Below, in pieces: positions 5,954 through 8,997 of a stretch of DNA of 8,997 nucleotides. Made by a program: the position numbers and the translations under genes. Source of the stretch: Propionibacteriaceae bacterium UBA6122 (lineage in GTDB: Bacteria; Actinomycetota; Actinomycetes; Propionibacteriales; Propionibacteriaceae). The stretch spans positions 19,672 through 28,668 of the forward strand of contig DIVW01000036.1 of the NCBI GenBank assembly GCA_002428365.1. Direction: 5' to 3'. Below the pieces are notes generated by a model, which saw nothing but the letters and a program-made list of their open reading frames with translations, did not search any database and was not told the DNA's origin. Numbering within the stretch: position 1 is the first letter of the stretch; the number at the start of each line of letters is the position of its first letter.

Positions 5954-8900
5954 CGAGGGTGCGCAAGGTGGTGGCGATTGGCGCAGCCGTTCTTATGGCC
6001 CTATTGGGGGCCGTGATCGTACTGCCAACTGCGGCACGCGCGGATGATGTGTCGGCACCTCTGGTTCGATCGCTGGTTCTGGGTGACTCGTTTTCTTCTG
6101 GGGTTGGTGGCGACGACTATGAACCCGGCCCGTGTGTCGTCTCGCCGCATTCGTACGCCGCCCAATGGGTTGAGCTCGCTAGGCGGCGAGGAGTGAATGC
6201 CGCAGCCCCTGTGAACCACGGCTGCTTTGGGGCAGTGACTGACGACTTTTACTCGGCCCAGAACGGGGGTGCTGGCGGTGTTGAGCGTCAACTGGACTAC
6301 GTCAACCACACCTACGACATTGTATTCCTCACCATAGGAGGGAATGATCTTGACTTCTCGGCACTCGCCACCAAGTGTCTAGTATTTGGACGAGTCGATT
6401 CCTGGGCGTTTGGTTGTGAGGAGGAGTTCAACAAAGACCGGGCAAAGATAAACCAAGCCCTCAGTGACAGGATTGCCAACCTCCTTGTTCAGACCGCTAG
6501 CAGGCTTCATGACGGGGCGAGGGTCGTATATCTGGGGTACCCGTCTTTGGTCCGAACCGGGAGCTCCGACGATCTCGAAAAGTGTGCTGCCGGTGTTCCC
6601 GTTTGTCAGATCGAGGCCGCAGACATTTACCGCGCTGGGGAAGAATTCAAACGTCTGCAGAATGATGCGGTCACGCTGGCCAACATGCGGCTAGCGAGTG
6701 TCCCAGAGTATGCGAATCGCAATTTGGCGGTGGTGCCCGTGCTCGATGTGGATGATGCGTTTGTTAGGTCGGAGCCGGTTGTGGGGCCTGGGGGTGATCC
6801 GTCGGCAACGATGTGGGATCCGGTGGCTCCCGGGGCCACCCCACCGCGAATCGACTATTTCTGGGGTCAATGGGACGTCTTGGGGGTATTTGCTGCTGGG
6901 TACTACCACCCCAAACCGGAGGGATATGCGCGCGAGGCCGCAGTAATCGACAGGCATGCTGGAGAGGACCTATTCGGGGCGACTATCGCTGACGAAGGCG
7001 GCGTCGTGGTCGATCCTGTGGTGGGGAGGGTGGGGGAAACCCTCACAATTCATGCCAGGGACAATCTCCCCGGCAACAAGACCTACTCATGGGATTTCGA
7101 CTGGAATGGCGTCCCGGATGAAACATCCACTACTCCGACAATTGATCATGTTTTCACCTACCCCCGGAACGGAGCTATCCGTGTCCTAGTGAACTACGAT
7201 GGGGGAATAAAGCAGGGGCAGGGTACTCTGGCTATCACCCGCGATGGTGATTCGATCGACGCCGGGGACAACTGCCCCGATGTTGCTAACGATGACCAGA
7301 TAGATTCTGACGCCGACGGCTTGGGCGATGCCTGTGATTCCAGTCCTGACGGGGGAAAGCGTGTCGGTTCGGGGAGCTTCGGTGAGCCCCACATGGTCAC
7401 CTTCGACGGCCTGAACTACGACTTTCAGGCCGCAGGTGAGTTTCATTTGGTGAAGACGGAGTCTCCCTCCCTGGACATTCAGGCTCGCTTTTCTCCGTTC
7501 GGCGGGAATGCCTCCATCTGGCGCGCCGTCGCTGTCCATGCGTCCGGTGTGTCAATCGAAGTGCGCAGTGACCTCTCGGTAACTGTCGACGGTGCGCCCC
7601 TTCCTGACGATATGAATGCACTGCTGGATGGAACGCGCCTGGAACGCTCCGCAGGCAGGTTGGATTTCCACTTCCCCGGCGGTGTGTGGCTCCAGGTCAC
7701 CAGCAATGGTATCGGCGTCAAGTTGCCGCCAGGCATGCATGCCGAGGGTCTGTTGGGTGACAACAACGGCTCCGCGGGCGACGACTTGCGGACGGCCTCA
7801 GGTGAGCGTGTGGATCCGCATGATCTTCGTCGGATACATGAGCGCTTCGCCGATTCGTGGCGGATTGAGGCCAGCGAGTCGTGGTTCACCTACGAGGATG
7901 GCGAGTCGACTGAGTCATTCACGAATTTGGCCTTTCCGGCTTCGGTGAGGACGCTGGCTGACTTCCCTGCAGCCGATCTGGAGTCCGCGGCCTCTACTTG
8001 CCGTTCGATGGGTGTGGTTGACGGCACTCAGTTGGATGACTGCACGTTCGACTTCCTGGTCACTGGTGATGCTGATGCCGCTGTCCAGGCCGCAGTCAAC
8101 CAGGGTGTTTCAGTGGACCCAACTGCTGCACGTTTCGGTGCCGACGGGGTGCTGACGCAAGACTTCAACGGGTCAGTTGCGAGTACGTTCGCTCATCCCA
8201 ACTACGTGTCTCTCACGTCGCATGACGAGGCCGCTGGCCCGATCACTACAGGGAGTCCATACGAGGGGGCTGTTGCCGGGGTGCCTCGCCATGACGCTGC
8301 TACGGCGAGCTTGGATCTCGTTGTCAAGGGGAGCTCGCTTGGGTCTGAGGGCGAGGTGTCGGTCGGACTGGACGGCCACACTTCCTTGGTTGTCGCCCTT
8401 GGCGACGACCCGCACGTCGTGTCCGGACCGCCAGGCGGTCAGGTGAACCTAAACGGTGACGGCGTTGCTCCAGACGGCACGGCGTACCGGAAGTATCGGG
8501 TGGTCTTCGCCGCGGAGCATTTCGGGTCTGCCATGCGGCTGCGGGTCGTACCAAAGGACTTGCCCGCAGGCCAGGTGCTGGCTGTTGACAACCTGAGGAT
8601 TGCGTTGGAGACGCAACCCCCGCAGGCATTTATTGTCCAGCTCCCATTCACCACCGACCAGGTCGACCCGGCTGGTGGGTCGGGGAACTTGGAGACCCCT
8701 GGTGCTCAGGATGACTATCTGATCCCGATCAGTGGGGCGGATGCTGATAACAGCATCTTCTTTGAGACTGGTTGTGCACAGGCGCTCGTGTTCGAGTTGC
8801 ACGCTCCCGATGGTTCGTTGGTAGCTACCTCGGATGGGCTCTGCACCCACCGCCTCTATGAGGGCCTCACCGCTGGCACCTACACCTTGTCGGTGACTGG

Positions 8901-8997
8901 TACTGGGACTGCGGCGACCTACTCGATTCGCATGACGCACCGGCCGCCGCCCGAGGTGTTTGCGTTGGAGGTTGGTCAGGCGGTTGAGAGCGGGAAG
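5950..8997 (+). CDS. Secreted SGNH hydrolase-PKD-TSP3-VWD multidomain protein (partial, runs off the window)
   Basis: Reading from the GTG, 1016 codons run to the window end without a stop. A signal peptide ends at TAARA|DD (after residue 31). An SGNH/GDSL hydrolase fills about 38-345: LVLGDSFSSG with Ser47, GCFGAVTDD (block II), TIGGND with Asn132, and YYHPKPEGY with His320. Six Cys (62, 92, 143, 156, 212, 219) fit the three disulfides of Streptomyces-type SGNH lipases. A PKD-like domain at about 355-430 shows YSWDFDWNG and HVFTYPRNGAIRV. One thrombospondin type-3 repeat at 432-463 has DNCPD, NDDQIDSDADGLGDACD. A VWD domain at about 474-620 shows GEPHMVTFDGLNYDF and GLLGDNNGSAGDDL, followed by ADSWRIEASESWFTYEDGES and a segment with Cys684 and Cys698. 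A beta-rich part ends VDNLRIAL (879-886), and a pre-peptidase-C-like domain spans about 896-995. It is exported; a lipid, ester or glycan substrate is likely but unknown. Confidence 0.88.
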   Translation, partial: MTRVRKVVAIGAAVLMALLGAVIVLPTAARADDVSAPLVRSLVLGDSFSSGVGGDDYEPGPCVVSPHSYAAQWVELARRRGVNAAAPVNHGCFGAVTDDFYSAQNGGAGGVERQLDYVNHTYDIVFLTIGGNDLDFSALATKCLVFGRVDSWAFGCEEEFNKDRAKINQALSDRIANLLVQTASRLHDGARVVYLGYPSLVRTGSSDDLEKCAAGVPVCQIEAADIYRAGEEFKRLQNDAVTLANMRLASVPEYANRNLAVVPVLDVDDAFVRSEPVVGPGGDPSATMWDPVAPGATPPRIDYFWGQWDVLGVFAAGYYHPKPEGYAREAAVIDRHAGEDLFGATIADEGGVVVDPVVGRVGETLTIHARDNLPGNKTYSWDFDWNGVPDETSTTPTIDHVFTYPRNGAIRVLVNYDGGIKQGQGTLAITRDGDSIDAGDNCPDVANDDQIDSDADGLGDACDSSPDGGKRVGSGSFGEPHMVTFDGLNYDFQAAGEFHLVKTESPSLDIQARFSPFGGNASIWRAVAVHASGVSIEVRSDLSVTVDGAPLPDDMNALLDGTRLERSAGRLDFHFPGGVWLQVTSNGIGVKLPPGMHAEGLLGDNNGSAGDDLRTASGERVDPHDLRRIHERFADSWRIEASESWFTYEDGESTESFTNLAFPASVRTLADFPAADLESAASTCRSMGVVDGTQLDDCTFDFLVTGDADAAVQAAVNQGVSVDPTAARFGADGVLTQDFNGSVASTFAHPNYVSLTSHDEAAGPITTGSPYEGAVAGVPRHDAATASLDLVVKGSSLGSEGEVSVGLDGHTSLVVALGDDPHVVSGPPGGQVNLNGDGVAPDGTAYRKYRVVFAAEHFGSAMRLRVVPKDLPAGQVLAVDNLRIALETQPPQAFIVQLPFTTDQVDPAGGSGNLETPGAQDDYLIPISGADADNSIFFETGCAQALVFELHAPDGSLVATSDGLCTHRLYEGLTAGTYTLSVTGTGTAATYSIRMTHRPPPEVFALEVGQAVESGK

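Noticed and set aside
7186..7889. Minus-strand open frames inside the VWD region
   Set aside because: They are antisense to a frame with clear TSP3 and VWD motifs and have no signature of their own.
8449..8940. Minus-strand open frame of 163 codons near the window end
   Set aside because: Antisense to the PPC-like part of the exoprotein; no ribosome binding site or motif supports it.
1..8997. CRISPR array, insertion sequence or riboswitch
   Set aside because: No regularly spaced repeats, no transposase motif or terminal inverted repeats with target duplication, and no known aptamer pattern are visible.

Overview
The window is GC-rich DNA from an actinobacterium. The support is a four-helix LCP cell-wall ligase with a Ser/Pro/Ala tail, GTG and TTG start options, a tRNA with encoded CCA, and a Streptomyces-type SGNH hydrolase. 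A member of the Propionibacteriales is plausible, but genus and species cannot be read from the sequence.

Layout. (1) Positions 37-3689, all minus strand, are ordinary chromosome. They hold an LCP phosphotransferase, a bacterial PH-domain membrane protein with a 55-aa one-helix protein immediately upstream, and a two-gene unit made of an SRPBCC/polyketide-cyclase-like protein followed by a MarR regulator. That unit starts at a perfect 7-bp-arm palindrome overlapping a probable leaderless promoter. (2) Positions 3782-3963, plus strand, hold a tRNA-Ser(GCT) gene with its own promoter-like boxes and a strong intrinsic terminator. (3) Positions about 4018-5001, plus strand, look like the end of a decayed conjugative element next to the tRNA. 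A stub of the C-terminus of a VirD4/TraG coupling protein overlaps (ATGA) a gene resembling small proteins of actinobacterial conjugative elements. (4) From 5228 to the window end, plus strand, there is a two-gene operon: a lipoprotein of unknown family, then by GTGA overlap a very large secreted protein that is still open at position 8997 (1016 codons visible).

The large protein is the most notable content. It reads as signal peptide, SGNH/GDSL hydrolase, PKD-like domain, one thrombospondin type-3 calcium-binding repeat, von Willebrand factor D (VWD) domain with a two-cysteine follow-on module, a beta-rich segment, and a pre-peptidase-C-terminal-like domain. Together with the lipoprotein it suggests an exported enzyme or adhesin partnered with a membrane-anchored factor. 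Codon choice in this operon (many GTG, TTG, GGG, AGG, ATA) differs from the minus-strand genes, so it may be cargo acquired at the tRNA-Ser site. That last link is inference.
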